From positions 1 to 45,267 of the forward strand of contig JAATGU010000108.1 of NCBI GenBank assembly GCA_015654535.1: a DNA stretch of 45,267 nucleotides, written 5' to 3'. The DNA is from Bacteroidales bacterium. Lineage in GTDB: Bacteria; Bacteroidota; Bacteroidia; Bacteroidales; Bacteroidaceae. The first letter of the stretch is position 1. Each line of letters opens with the position of its first letter. The translations under genes were made by a program, and so were the position numbers. Below are positions 7,883 through 17,072 of the stretch, piece after piece. The notes below the pieces were generated by a model, which saw only the letters and a program-made list of their open reading frames with translations, was not told the origin of the DNA and made no database searches.

Positions 7883-9877
7883 TTACTTTCTATTCCAGGT
7901 AATACCAGGCCAGTCATCTGTACGGAAGGGGGATGCCGGAAGTCCGGCGCCATTATACAGATTTCCAGTAGGATCATCTGCCCATGCATAACGGACTGCC
8001 ACAGGATTGATTATATCTCCATGAGAAACAAGAATATCATCCCCGTCAATTTTAGCTTCAGCAGACAAGAACTTATGGTCAAGTCCTGCTATATAGAAAC
8101 CTTTCAGGGACTTTTCTTTTGAGACCAAGCCACCTTCAGTGTGTTTAAAACGAAGACGAATGGCATTTCCCTCTATCTGATAAGAATCGAACTCCGGTCC
8201 GGAATAAGAAATGTTTTCACCATAAGCATTTGCTCTGGCAATCAAAGATAAACGGCGTCCCACTTCTTGTTTATTCTTCGGATGAATGTCTTTTGTATCA
8301 CCGATATCTATTGTCACTGCAAGTCCGGTATTCTTTAAATGCAAAGCAGTCTGCAATTGTGCCTCTCTTAGCTCTGCCCATTGAGAAGCGGACACATCAC
8401 CATCCATGTTTTTAAAGTTCGCCAGCTGAACAATATAGAAAGGGAACTCTTTACCCCAGTGCTGCCGCCAGTCTTTTATCATGAGAGGTAGTAACTCTCT
8501 GTATTGGTAAGCTCGGTCTGCATTTGCTTCACCTTGATACCAGATTGCTCCTCGAATTCCGTATGGAATCAATGGATTGAGCATTGCATTAAATAAAACG
8601 CTGCATCGATTGGGATCACTAAAAGATCGGGGAGCTGGCGAAATTTCCGTTGCATTCAAACTTGCATTGCATTTCCATTCTCCTGATAATGAAATACTAT
8701 TTCCTGAAGAATCTGTCAGTTTCATAGCAGAAGCTTCACCATAAAAACCACCTTCACCACCAGTGTCGTGTACTCGGACAGTAATGACTGCCTTACCTTT
8801 TTCAACTAATATAGCAGGAATTGGATAATTTCTAAACTGATCCCATCCGTTAGTCCGGCCTATCTCTTCACCATTAAAGTAGGTAACGTCATTATCATCA
8901 ATTGTACCAAGGGAAAGTGTCAGTCTTTTGCTTGCCCAACTTTCAGGAATTTCAATACTCTTTCTAAGCCAAACAATTCCATCGAAATTCGGAAATCCTT
9001 GCTTTTCAAGATATCCCGGAGCCTTTATCGACTTCCAATCATTATCGTCAAAGGAGACTTTACTCCACGCAGGCTGTCCATTTACAAAGCCTTTATCTTT
9101 TGCAATAACCTCATTGTTCCAATCAGCCAGTTGTTTATCATATAACGCCTTAGCTTGTTCTGGAGTTAAAGCTTCGGCTTCTATCGACTTAATAGCCGGA
9201 ACAAAATCCGGCATTGTTTTCAGTGATGAACCACTTGTCCAGGCTTCCGCCAATGTGCCTCCCCATGAAGTATGGATTAATCCGATAGGTATTTGCTTAT
9301 TCTTATATAATTCTCTTCCAAAAAAATAAGCTGTTGCCGAAAAAGATGGAATCGTTTTGGGCGAACACTCTACCCAGCCTCCCATTGCCACTTCAACATC
9401 CTTTAAGGGTAGAGTACTTGTCTTTTTTTCTACCTGTAACAAACGGATATTAGGATAATCAGCCGCAGCGATTTCCTGTTCATAATTGTTTATCTTACCC
9501 CATCCAGCCAAAGGCATTTCCATATTCGATTGTCCTGAGCAGAGCCAAACTTCTCCAATCATTACATTTACTAGTCTAAGAATACTCCCGTCAGATATTA
9601 CAATAGAATAAGGACCACCATATTGTGGAGTTTTAACCAATATTTTCCAGTTGCCGGATTCGTCAGCTTTGGTAATGTATTGCTTACGATTCCACGATGT
9701 GATTATTTTCACCTTCTTACGCGGAGATGATTCTCCCCAAATAGGCGCTTCCGTTTGCTGCTGAAGAACCATATTATCAGTAAAGATAGCAGGTAATTTA
9801 ATTTTAGCTTCAAGCTGAATGTCTGGTAACAAAAAAAAGCATAAACTAAACGTCAATGATAAAATAAGCTTTTTCAT
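7883..9877 (-). CDS. SASA-family carbohydrate acetylesterase (sialate O-acetylesterase type)
   Basis: A 664-residue exported esterase that removes O-acetyl groups from sugars. The signal peptide is residues 1-24 (ending QLEA). The SASA/SGNH-like hydrolase (PF03629) is split by an inserted galactose-binding-like domain (about 255-400). Ser117 lies in GQSNME, the block-specific motif WYQGEAN is present, and His532 lies in DIHPKN, completing the SGNH-type catalytic set. Such proteins are often annotated as sialate 9-O-acetylesterase, but beside GH78 and with no sialidase nearby a plant-glycan acetyl ester is at least as likely. It is followed 20 bases after its stop by TGTACA array A and, further on, by the rhamnosidase gene on the same strand. 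Confidence 0.88.
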   Translation of the reverse strand: MKKLILSLTFSLCFFLLPDIQLEAKIKLPAIFTDNMVLQQQTEAPIWGESSPRKKVKIITSWNRKQYITKADESGNWKILVKTPQYGGPYSIVISDGSILRLVNVMIGEVWLCSGQSNMEMPLAGWGKINNYEQEIAAADYPNIRLLQVEKKTSTLPLKDVEVAMGGWVECSPKTIPSFSATAYFFGRELYKNKQIPIGLIHTSWGGTLAEAWTSGSSLKTMPDFVPAIKSIEAEALTPEQAKALYDKQLADWNNEVIAKDKGFVNGQPAWSKVSFDDNDWKSIKAPGYLEKQGFPNFDGIVWLRKSIEIPESWASKRLTLSLGTIDDNDVTYFNGEEIGRTNGWDQFRNYPIPAILVEKGKAVITVRVHDTGGEGGFYGEASAMKLTDSSGNSISLSGEWKCNASLNATEISPAPRSFSDPNRCSVLFNAMLNPLIPYGIRGAIWYQGEANADRAYQYRELLPLMIKDWRQHWGKEFPFYIVQLANFKNMDGDVSASQWAELREAQLQTALHLKNTGLAVTIDIGDTKDIHPKNKQEVGRRLSLIARANAYGENISYSGPEFDSYQIEGNAIRLRFKHTEGGLVSKEKSLKGFYIAGLDHKFLSAEAKIDGDDILVSHGDIINPVAVRYAWADDPTGNLYNGAGLPASPFRTDDWPGITWNRK

Positions 9878-9908
9878 GATTAATATGTCTTGTTTATTAT
9901 ATTACCAA

Positions 9909-9916
9909 CAAAGTTA
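9909..9916 (-). promoter_or_regulatory. Candidate -7 box for the acetylesterase gene
   Basis: Minus-strand TAACTTTG fits TAnnTTTG and lies 31 bases upstream of the ATG. A -33 TTTG is not visible. Confidence 0.5.
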
Positions 9917-9955
9917 CACATTTTTATGGTTAATTTTATTCTTCCTTTATATTAT

Positions 9956-11134
9956 TTAATTAATACTACTGAGTTCCGAATATAACTCTATCATACAAGC
10001 ATTGTCTAGCAACCATTTAAATTTATCCTTCTTATTTCCGGACCAATCGGAGCCTAATAATCCATTTACATCGCGAGTATACTTCCATGCGTATTCAGCA
10101 TTGTCAGCCATTGCTTGTATATAGGTTCTATTATGATCCACTTCATATAAATCTTTTAATCCTCTGAAAAGTATGACATTAAACCAAGGAGAATTATTAT
10201 AAAACTTCATCTCACCCAAGACCGTTTTACGAGTCTGCATAAAATAATTAAATGTGCCTTGAGCTGTACGTTGAGCATCAATCAAATATTTTTTTTCTCT
10301 GGTCGCTTTGTAAAGAAGAACGCCTGCCTGAATCATTTGTCCACTATTATAGGTATACTTTTCTTTAGCGATATTTCCTTTTAATGATTTACTATCCCAA
10401 TAAACATAGTCTGAAGGATCACAAAGATTCTCTTTTGTCCATTGATAGGTTTTCTTCGCTAAATCAAGATATTTTTTATCCAAAGTCTGCTTATAAATCT
10501 TTATACACAAAACAGCAGCAGGCGCATTTGAGCAAGTATTTTTGGAATGCTTCTTTTGCTCACACCAAAAAATACCTCCGCCCAACTCTTCAGACCAACC
10601 ACTATAGATATATTTTTGTAATTGGATGGCTTTATCTAGATACTTTTTATTTTTTGTTAATGCGTAAAGATTGATAAAATCAATTGCGATCCAGTCATTG
10701 TCATCATAGAAACGATCACTCTGACCATTGAATACCGGGTAAGATTGATAGCATTCTGGAATCCTTTTCTTATCCCAATATTGTTCTAATCCCGGCAAAA
10801 TACGATTTTCAAGAATTCCTTTATATTTTTTGTCGCCGGTAGTTTTGTATAGTGATACACAACCAGAAAGCATTCCCGAATAGGGCCATAAAAAAGAGAC
10901 TTCCTGCCCTTTTTGCTGTGCTCCTTCATCTGCCAGATAGGTAACTTTTTGGTTGGGATTAATAGGGTATGTTTCTAATAGCAAGCCTCGTTTTTCAACA
11001 TTGTAAAGGCTAAAGATACTATTTAGCAAAGAATCCGCTCTTGGCAAATTTGTATTTTTTACAGCAAAGGCCGTTAAATAATTTAAAGAAAGAAATGCTA
11101 CTAAAAGTAAAAGTGATGTTTTTCGATTTAACAT
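9956..11134 (-). CDS. GH76 family glycoside hydrolase (alpha-1,6-mannanase-like)
   Basis: A 392-residue (alpha/alpha)6-barrel enzyme with a signal peptide (1-24, ending TAFA). The family's paired catalytic aspartates appear as FYDDNDW (Asp144, Asp145). Further GH76 landmarks are [20 protein letters not shown] and [11 protein letters not shown]76 enzymes cut or transfer alpha-1,6-mannan. In Bacteroides they occur in yeast-mannan loci, but here there are no GH92 or SusCD partners, so the natural substrate is open. It lies 78 bases upstream of the acetylesterase, which has its own promoter box. No clear TAnnTTTG box was found for this gene. Confidence 0.88.
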   Translation of the reverse strand: MLNRKTSLLLLVAFLSLNYLTAFAVKNTNLPRADSLLNSIFSLYNVEKRGLLLETYPINPNQKVTYLADEGAQQKGQEVSFLWPYSGMLSGCVSLYKTTGDKKYKGILENRILPGLEQYWDKKRIPECYQSYPVFNGQSDRFYDDNDWIAIDFINLYALTKNKKYLDKAIQLQKYIYSGWSEELGGGIFWCEQKKHSKNTCSNAPAAVLCIKIYKQTLDKKYLDLAKKTYQWTKENLCDPSDYVYWDSKSLKGNIAKEKYTYNSGQMIQAGVLLYKATREKKYLIDAQRTAQGTFNYFMQTRKTVLGEMKFYNNSPWFNVILFRGLKDLYEVDHNRTYIQAMADNAEYAWKYTRDVNGLLGSDWSGNKKDKFKWLLDNACMIELYSELSSIN

Positions 11135-11174
11135 AGTAATTCTTAAAATATAAATGAATAATTATAAAATTATC

Positions 11175-11200
11175 CGCCAATAACTTTTCAACTATTGGCG
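11175..11200. repeat. Hairpin, 8-bp stem upstream of the GH76 gene
   Basis: CGCCAATA and TATTGGCG pair around a 10-base loop between the nitroreductase stop and the GH76 start. It could be a weak terminator or a leader structure. The T-run is poor on the minus strand. Confidence 0.35.
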
Positions 11201-11261
11201 AATGATTTTTATCTATAAGCGACCAATTTACATTAATTCAAAGGAGAATCAAACTCTGTTC

Positions 11262-11289
11262 CGTACAAAAGAATATAATATTTTGTACA
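11262..11289. repeat. TGTACA array B: two boxes at 22-bp spacing
   Basis: CGTACA at 11262 and TGTACA at 11284 are 22 bp apart, the same interval as in the two longer arrays. GTACAAAA (11263-11270) and TTTTGTAC (11281-11288) form an 8-bp stem. It begins 8 bases beyond the nitroreductase stop codon and looks like a single degenerate unit of the array family. Confidence 0.6.
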
Positions 11290-11296
11290 ATGAAAT

Positions 11297-11881
11297 TTAT
11301 TTAAAGTAACCTACCGGATGATTCAATATAAGTGTTTGCGTCCCAGTTAACTTTAATGCATTTTTCAACTCTGCTTCGTTCATTGTAGCGCGCGGCACTG
11401 TTGCCAAACCTATGCCCGAACAGAGCAAAGAGATATTTTGTGATACAATTCCTGCATCAACCGATCCCCAAGATTGATCAGTATCGGAAACTAATATCAG
11501 GCAGACAGGTGCTTTTAATGGACGAACATCACCTTTACTAATTGGGTCTAAAGTACTACTATTCGGATTATAGAGATAGCTGCCTTCGGACAAACAAACA
11601 TATACCTTCACATCTTGTTTATTGCGTGAAGAAGGAGCAGTTTTTTTGCCTTCTTTAGGCCGATTAATGCCGTTTGCCGCCCAGAGCAAATCGGAAAGGT
11701 CTTGCAAACTTAGCTTTTTGTCCGAAAATTCTCTAGTAGATTTTCTGTCGGCAAAAGCTTTCATTACTTTTTCCCCACGGTTCAGGTCGGGAGCATTTAA
11801 CTTAATTGGTTTTAACTCCTGTGCATTCAAACATGAAATAAACAGGAACATCGTCATGAAAAATAAAAATCGTCTCATCAT
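11297..11881 (-). CDS. Exported nitroreductase / SagB-like FMN oxidoreductase
   Basis: A 194-residue nitroreductase-fold protein with the family start FADRKSTREFSDKKLSLQDL, the LLWAANGINRP segment, and the dimer/FMN helix with GSVDAGIVSQNISLLCSGIGLATVPR. The C-terminal LILNHPVGY is also typical. A signal peptide (1-20) precedes it. The FISC sequence before Cys17 could act as a loose lipobox, so it may be a lipoprotein. Substrate unknown. It lies 52 bases after the PEP-synthase-like gene on the same strand and may share its transcript. Confidence 0.82.
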   Translation of the reverse strand: MMRRFLFFMTMFLFISCLNAQELKPIKLNAPDLNRGEKVMKAFADRKSTREFSDKKLSLQDLSDLLWAANGINRPKEGKKTAPSSRNKQDVKVYVCLSEGSYLYNPNSSTLDPISKGDVRPLKAPVCLILVSDTDQSWGSVDAGIVSQNISLLCSGIGLATVPRATMNEAELKNALKLTGTQTLILNHPVGYFK

Positions 11882-11933
11882 TTTTTGTTTTTAAATTATT
11901 AATACATAATTACATCTATTATCTATTCTATCA

Positions 11934-14894
11934 TTATTGAGGTTTCATTACAATTCCTATATTCTTCATTCCATCTATCTTTACGATTAATGGTTTACCA
12001 AAATGAATATGGCGAAGATACTCCGTCTCAAACACAGCATCCTTTTCATTCAAAAAAGGTTGATCATAGATTCCATCATTCATAAACGAATTGATAGTGA
12101 AATATCCTACTCCAAAGGAGGTAAGATTCTGAAAGAAATGTGTTCCCTGACTTGGATCAATGCGGTAATTTGTTAAACCAGCTTCCACAATAACACGTGC
12201 AGCGGAGATATGTGGCCATTTAACCGGAATGCCGAGACAAGTATCATTGGAGCCCCATCTTCCGGGTCCCACCAATATGTAATTCTTCTTTTTGTCGAGG
12301 AACTCTTTATTTAGTTTTTCTATTTCCGAAGCGATTGTTTGGTTATGGACAGCATTATAATGGTCCGTCTTTACATAAATAATATCATAAATATCATCCA
12401 TAACACCATGTCCCAAGGCATTTTTTGAACAAAGTAACACCCTTTTATCATCTACAAGAGACAAATCTTCATCAAGCATTTCTTTACTGTCCACAATGGG
12501 ACGAATCTGCAACAAATAGAAAGTACCGGCCTTATCCATTTCAGTACTCATGGTTGCGGCAAACTCAATTTCCACAGGACGCCTCATTTCTTTTTCTCCA
12601 TATTCCATGGATAGCTGAAGAAGGCGGGCCAACGGAAAGACACCATGTTGTAGAATATTAGCAAAAGTAATCAGTTTACGTCCTCCAGGGTAGATCCCAT
12701 CCCGAATAATCTGATCATTGGGATCATAAGTGGAAGCAATGTAATGTAACGAACCATCATTATCAGCTTCTTTAACAGGAAGTCTCAGTAAATTAAAGCC
12801 ATCATCAATGGAAAAGTCGTGACCGATATTCTTTAAATCCAAGGCATAAAAACTCGTTTGTGTTTCTTTCAAAGCAAGCTCCACCTCACTGGTTTGCAAG
12901 ACCTGATGAGGATGATAGGGTGAAAATCGCAAAGTCATTCCTCCGTCTACAATATATTTGCCCAGTCCCAATGCAATATTGACTGTCCCTTCTTCCGGTT
13001 TTTCATCTCCTATAGGATAATAATTCAGCGATCTGGCCACTCCGGACATGGAAGGATAATACCGATCTCCATATTGATTGCCAACCACCTCTTGCAAAAT
13101 AACAGCCATTTTCTCTTGATCAATCAAATTTGAAGTGGCTTGCATATAAGATTTACTATCATGATAATAAACCGATGCGTAGACTCCTTTTATGGAATCA
13201 CTAAGCATCCGAAGCATTTCATATTTATCATCTAAGTAAGGAATCATATAAGTGGAATAAATACCAGCAAATGGTTGATAGTGAGAATCCTCTAACAAAC
13301 TGGACGAGCGAATGGCTATTGGAGATTTTACTACATCAAAGAAAGTAAAAAAATCTTCGATCAAACGTTCGGGTAATTTAGCTTTCAAAAAATATTTCAG
13401 AATAATTCCATCATCCAAGTCCGAAAGAGCCACCTGATATAAATTGTTTGATTCCATAAACTCATCAAAAACATCAGTGCAAAGAACAACCGTTTTAGGA
13501 ATGACCACTTCTGCATTTTCAAACTGATCAAACTCAGGATGCCGCTTCACCATGTTGTCTATAAAGGCCAATCCTCTACCCTTTCCACCCAACGAACCAT
13601 CGCCAATACGGGCAAAATTAGAATATCGGTCAAAACGGTCACGATTAAAAACCGCCACAACTCCCTGATTCTTCATCTTTCGATACCTCACGATAGATTC
13701 GAAAATAATCTTCCGATATACATCAATATCCGTGACTTCATTCCAAATAATTTGTTTAAGAAATTCAGCCACTGGAAACATAGCCCGGGAATATAACCAA
13801 CGGGAAATATGATTTCGGGAGATATGATACAATAAAGATTCACTGGGCACAGAAAAAATAATATTCTGAAGATCTTTCAGATTGTGCACTTTCGCTATTT
13901 CCTGATTTGTAGTGGGATTGCGGAATATAAAATCTCCGAATCCAAAGTTCTCGGAAACGGTGCGTTGCAAATCAATGTCCATCTTCTTGGAGTTCTTATC
14001 TATAAAGCTCGCAGAATAACGAGCCGCATAAACTCGATTATCAATCTCCGCAGATTGAATAATCAATGGAACAAAAGGATCTTTCTTTCTTATTTCAGCA
14101 CAGAGCTTAATACCTGCCATGGGATTTCTAGTCCCCCCCAAAGGATAACGTACATCAGTAATCACGCCCAATACATTATTTTGAAATTTATTATAGAGCT
14201 CTATCGCTTCCTCATAATTCCGAGCCAATACTATTTTGGGACGTCCCCGCATACGGAGTGTACGCTGATGACCGTTTAATGCTTCGGTGGCGAATTCCTG
14301 AGATTGTTTTAATATGAATTTATATAAATTAGGAAGTATAGATGAATAAAAGCGGATAGAATCTTCTACTAAAAGAATCATCTGTACTCCCACTTCCTTT
14401 ATATCGTGTTCCAAGTTCATCTTATCTTCTATCAATTTTATAATAGAAACAAGCAAATCAGTGTTACCCAACCAACAAAAGACATATTCAAAAGCACTCA
14501 GATCTTCATTGGCTATACGTTTTCTCACCCCATGAGAAAAAGGAGTTAAAATTACAATAGGAATCTGGGGATACTTTCTTTTTATTTCTCTACCGATGGA
14601 AAAGAAATCACTTCTATCAGTACTTGGCATACAAATAACTAAATCGAATTGCCTGTTTTCCAATTCAGCCCATGCCTCTTCTTCTGTGGAAATCTGAGTA
14701 AAGCGGGGAGGATAACGTAAACTAAGTGAAGTATACTCATTAAATATTTTCTCATCTATTCGTCCATCATCTTCCAACATAAAAGCATCATAAGGATTGG
14801 CAATAAGTAGGACATTAAAGATCCGCTTAGTCATTAAGTTGGCAAACGAAGTATCTTTAAAGTATAGCTGATCTAATTTAAGTTTACTGAGCAT
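11934..14894 (-). CDS. Double-receiver protein fused to a PEP synthase/PPDK-type ATP-grasp domain
   Basis: A 986-residue protein with an unusual architecture. Residues ~26-155 form a degenerate receiver fold without the acidic pocket. Residues ~172-305 form a second receiver with the acidic pair (Glu177, Asp178), a candidate phospho-Asp (Asp247 in ITDVRYP) and Lys300. Residues ~430-870 match the N-terminal ATP-grasp domain of pyruvate phosphate dikinase and PEP synthase: GSLGGKGRGL (432-441), IRSSSLLEDS (527-536), and LLQIRPI near the end. The swivelling phosphohistidine domain and the PEP-binding TIM barrel are absent, so it cannot make PEP alone. The function is unknown. A nucleotide-dependent signalling or phosphotransfer role is my inference. 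A weak -7-like CAAATTTG lies at 14923-14930. Confidence 0.75.
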   Translation of the reverse strand: MLSKLKLDQLYFKDTSFANLMTKRIFNVLLIANPYDAFMLEDDGRIDEKIFNEYTSLSLRYPPRFTQISTEEEAWAELENRQFDLVICMPSTDRSDFFSIGREIKRKYPQIPIVILTPFSHGVRKRIANEDLSAFEYVFCWLGNTDLLVSIIKLIEDKMNLEHDIKEVGVQMILLVEDSIRFYSSILPNLYKFILKQSQEFATEALNGHQRTLRMRGRPKIVLARNYEEAIELYNKFQNNVLGVITDVRYPLGGTRNPMAGIKLCAEIRKKDPFVPLIIQSAEIDNRVYAARYSASFIDKNSKKMDIDLQRTVSENFGFGDFIFRNPTTNQEIAKVHNLKDLQNIIFSVPSESLLYHISRNHISRWLYSRAMFPVAEFLKQIIWNEVTDIDVYRKIIFESIVRYRKMKNQGVVAVFNRDRFDRYSNFARIGDGSLGGKGRGLAFIDNMVKRHPEFDQFENAEVVIPKTVVLCTDVFDEFMESNNLYQVALSDLDDGIILKYFLKAKLPERLIEDFFTFFDVVKSPIAIRSSSLLEDSHYQPFAGIYSTYMIPYLDDKYEMLRMLSDSIKGVYASVYYHDSKSYMQATSNLIDQEKMAVILQEVVGNQYGDRYYPSMSGVARSLNYYPIGDEKPEEGTVNIALGLGKYIVDGGMTLRFSPYHPHQVLQTSEVELALKETQTSFYALDLKNIGHDFSIDDGFNLLRLPVKEADNDGSLHYIASTYDPNDQIIRDGIYPGGRKLITFANILQHGVFPLARLLQLSMEYGEKEMRRPVEIEFAATMSTEMDKAGTFYLLQIRPIVDSKEMLDEDLSLVDDKRVLLCSKNALGHGVMDDIYDIIYVKTDHYNAVHNQTIASEIEKLNKEFLDKKKNYILVGPGRWGSNDTCLGIPVKWPHISAARVIVEAGLTNYRIDPSQGTHFFQNLTSFGVGYFTINSFMNDGIYDQPFLNEKDAVFETEYLRHIHFGKPLIVKIDGMKNIGIVMKPQ

Positions 14895-15054
14895 TGTGGA
14901 TTTCTATTATATTATAAGGTAACAAATTTGAGAATTATTTTTGGGTTATGCAACAAATAGAATGGAAAGTGATCCTAATTAAAGAAGGAATATCATTTTA
15001 TCATTATTAACGCAAAATAATCGCATATTAATTAGTTCATTTCATTTTATTAAC

Positions 15055-15062
15055 TACATTTG
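15055..15062 (+). promoter_or_regulatory. Candidate -7 box for gdhA
   Basis: TACATTTG fits TAnnTTTG and lies 50 bases before the gdhA ATG. The -33 element is unclear. Confidence 0.5.
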
Positions 15063-15112
15063 TGCTGTTGTAGTTTACATTTTATCATAAAACTATATAA
15101 AAACAATATATT

Positions 15113-16447
15113 ATGAATATTGAACAAATAATGGCTTCACTGGAAGCTAAACACCCAGGAGAATTAGAATACTTACAAGCAGTTAAAGAAGTACTCATTT
15201 CTATAGAAGGTGTTTATAATGAACATCCAGAATTTGAAAAAGCTCGTATTATCGAACGTTTAGTAGAACCCGATCGTATCTTTACATTTAAAGTGCCTTG
15301 GGTCGATGATAAAGGAGATATCCAAGTAAATATAGGTTATCGCATTCAATTCAATAATGCCATTGGCCCGTATAAAGGAGGTGTCCGTTTTCATGCATCC
15401 GTTAACCTTTCCATCCTGAAATTTTTAGGATTTGAACAAACATTTAAGAATGCACTGACTACTCTTCCAATGGGTGGAGGCAAAGGAGGATCGGATTTCT
15501 CTCCTCGTGGAAAATCAGAAGCAGAAGTAATGCGTTTCTGTCAGGCATTTATGCTAGAACTTTGGCGCTATATTGGTCCGGACACAGATGTTCCTGCCGG
15601 AGATATTGGCGTAGGTACACGTGAAGTGGGTTATATGTTTGGAATGTATAAAAAACTAGCTCGTGAATTTACAGGTACTTTCACGGGTAAAGGGCTTGAA
15701 TACGGTGGTTCCTTAGTTCGTCCCGAAGCTACCGGCTTTGGTGGATTATATTTTGTCCATCAAATGTTAGAAACAAAAGGCATCAGCATTAAAGATAAAA
15801 CGGTTGCGGTTTCAGGTTTTGGAAACGTTGCTTGGGGTGCTATAACCAAAGCAACCGAGCTTGGAGCGAAAGTGGTAACGATCTCCGGTCCCGACGGATA
15901 CATTTATGATGAAAAGGGAATTAGCGGAGTTAAAATAGATTATTTGTTAGAGCTGCGTGCTTCAGGGAATGACATTGTAGAACCTTATGCAAAAGAATTT
16001 GGAGCTAAATTCGTCCCAAATCGTCGCCCGTGGGAAATAAAGGCAGACATTGCATTGCCTTGCGCGACTCAAAATGAATTAGATGGAGATGATGCATTGC
16101 AACTTATAAAAAACAAGGTCCTTTGCGTAGGTGAAATTTCCAATATGGGATGTACTCCCGACGCCATTGATTTATTCCTTGAACACAAAATAATGTATGC
16201 ACCAGGCAAAGCAGTCAATGCAGGAGGTGTCGCAACTTCAGGACTTGAAATGTCTCAAAATGCAATGCATCTAAGTTGGGGAGCTGAGGAAGTAGATAAA
16301 AAGCTTCACGAAATTATGCACGGTATTCATGCTCAATGTGTGAAATATGGCACACAACCGGATGGTTACATCAACTATGTAAAAGGAGCCAATATTGCTG
16401 GATTTATGAAAGTAGCCCATGCAATGTTAGCGCAAGGAATTATATAA
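15113..16447 (+). CDS. gdhA: Glutamate dehydrogenase, hexameric type
   Basis: A 444-residue cytoplasmic enzyme that interconverts glutamate with 2-oxoglutarate and ammonia. The dimerisation domain contains the signature PYKGGVRFH and the catalytic Lys124 in LPMGGGKGGSDF. The Rossmann domain has GFGNVAWGA. The length and motifs match the short hexameric family, usually NADP-linked in Bacteroides. The cofactor cannot be fixed from sequence alone. It is transcribed singly, with its own promoter box and a terminator 41 bases after the stop. Confidence 0.96.
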   Translation: MNIEQIMASLEAKHPGELEYLQAVKEVLISIEGVYNEHPEFEKARIIERLVEPDRIFTFKVPWVDDKGDIQVNIGYRIQFNNAIGPYKGGVRFHASVNLSILKFLGFEQTFKNALTTLPMGGGKGGSDFSPRGKSEAEVMRFCQAFMLELWRYIGPDTDVPAGDIGVGTREVGYMFGMYKKLAREFTGTFTGKGLEYGGSLVRPEATGFGGLYFVHQMLETKGISIKDKTVAVSGFGNVAWGAITKATELGAKVVTISGPDGYIYDEKGISGVKIDYLLELRASGNDIVEPYAKEFGAKFVPNRRPWEIKADIALPCATQNELDGDDALQLIKNKVLCVGEISNMGCTPDAIDLFLEHKIMYAPGKAVNAGGVATSGLEMSQNAMHLSWGAEEVDKKLHEIMHGIHAQCVKYGTQPDGYINYVKGANIAGFMKVAHAMLAQGII

Positions 16448-16488
16448 AAAAAACGATTTCGTTTAGTTGTATTTGTATTATAGTTTGT

Positions 16489-16525
16489 ATTGCCCATTCC
16501 TCGTGAGAGGAGCGGGCAATCGTTT
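16489..16525 (+). terminator. Terminator of gdhA
   Basis: A 14-bp stem (16489-16502 with 16507-16520, one mismatch and one G-U pair) closes on a GTGA loop and is followed by CGTTTTCT. Confidence 0.75.
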
Positions 16526-16562
16526 TCTATTGTCCTACTGTTCTTTAATCGATTTTTTTTCT

Positions 16563-16570
16563 TATCTTTG
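16563..16570 (+). promoter_or_regulatory. Candidate -7 box for the rlpA-peptidase operon
   Basis: TATCTTTG fits TAnnTTTG and lies 33 bases upstream of the rlpA ATG. Only TTTA is found near the -33 position. Confidence 0.5.
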
Positions 16571-16603
16571 TATCATGTTCGTTAACCAAAAACAGAAAAT
16601 GAC

Positions 16604-17053
16604 ATGGTCAACAAATTTTTTTATCCTCTGTTTCTGCTGATCGCCATCAGTATTTGCATATCTGCACAAGAAACAGGAAAAGCTACATATTACGGAAAAA
16701 GGATGCATGGAAACCGTACTGCTAGTGGTATCAAATACCACAAAGACAGCCTTACCTGTGCTCACCGCACATATCCTTTTGGCACGCTGTTACAAGTAAA
16801 AAATCTGAAGAATAATAAGGAAGTAATTGTAAAAGTGACAGATAGAGGACCTTTTGGTCGAAGTCTTGTCATTGACTTATCTTACTGTGCAGCAAAAGCG
16901 ATTGATTTAATTGCTGACGGAATAGCGGTTGTGGAAGTAAGCCTATACGACCCGATACATGTGCCTCTAAAACCTGAAGATGAACTAAAGCCTCAATGGA
17001 ATCTTGAAGTGGCCGTTCCCAACAAAGTGCCCTCAGATATTTTGATAAAATAA
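16604..17053 (+). CDS. rlpA: RlpA-like double-psi beta-barrel protein
   Basis: A 149-residue exported protein. The signal peptide (1-21, ending ISAQ) precedes a double-psi beta-barrel, with the family landmarks GKATYYGKRMHGNRTASG, TCAHRTYPFGT and VTDRGPF...IDLS. In well-studied relatives RlpA is a septal lytic transglycosylase acting on peptidoglycan glycan strands lacking stem peptides. There is no SPOR domain here, so septal targeting is not expected from this protein alone. It is followed after 19 bases by the M24 peptidase gene. Confidence 0.85.
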   Translation: MVNKFFYPLFLLIAISICISAQETGKATYYGKRMHGNRTASGIKYHKDSLTCAHRTYPFGTLLQVKNLKNNKEVIVKVTDRGPFGRSLVIDLSYCAAKAIDLIADGIAVVEVSLYDPIHVPLKPEDELKPQWNLEVAVPNKVPSDILIK

Positions 17054-17072
17054 ACCTATTACTCTCTTATTA

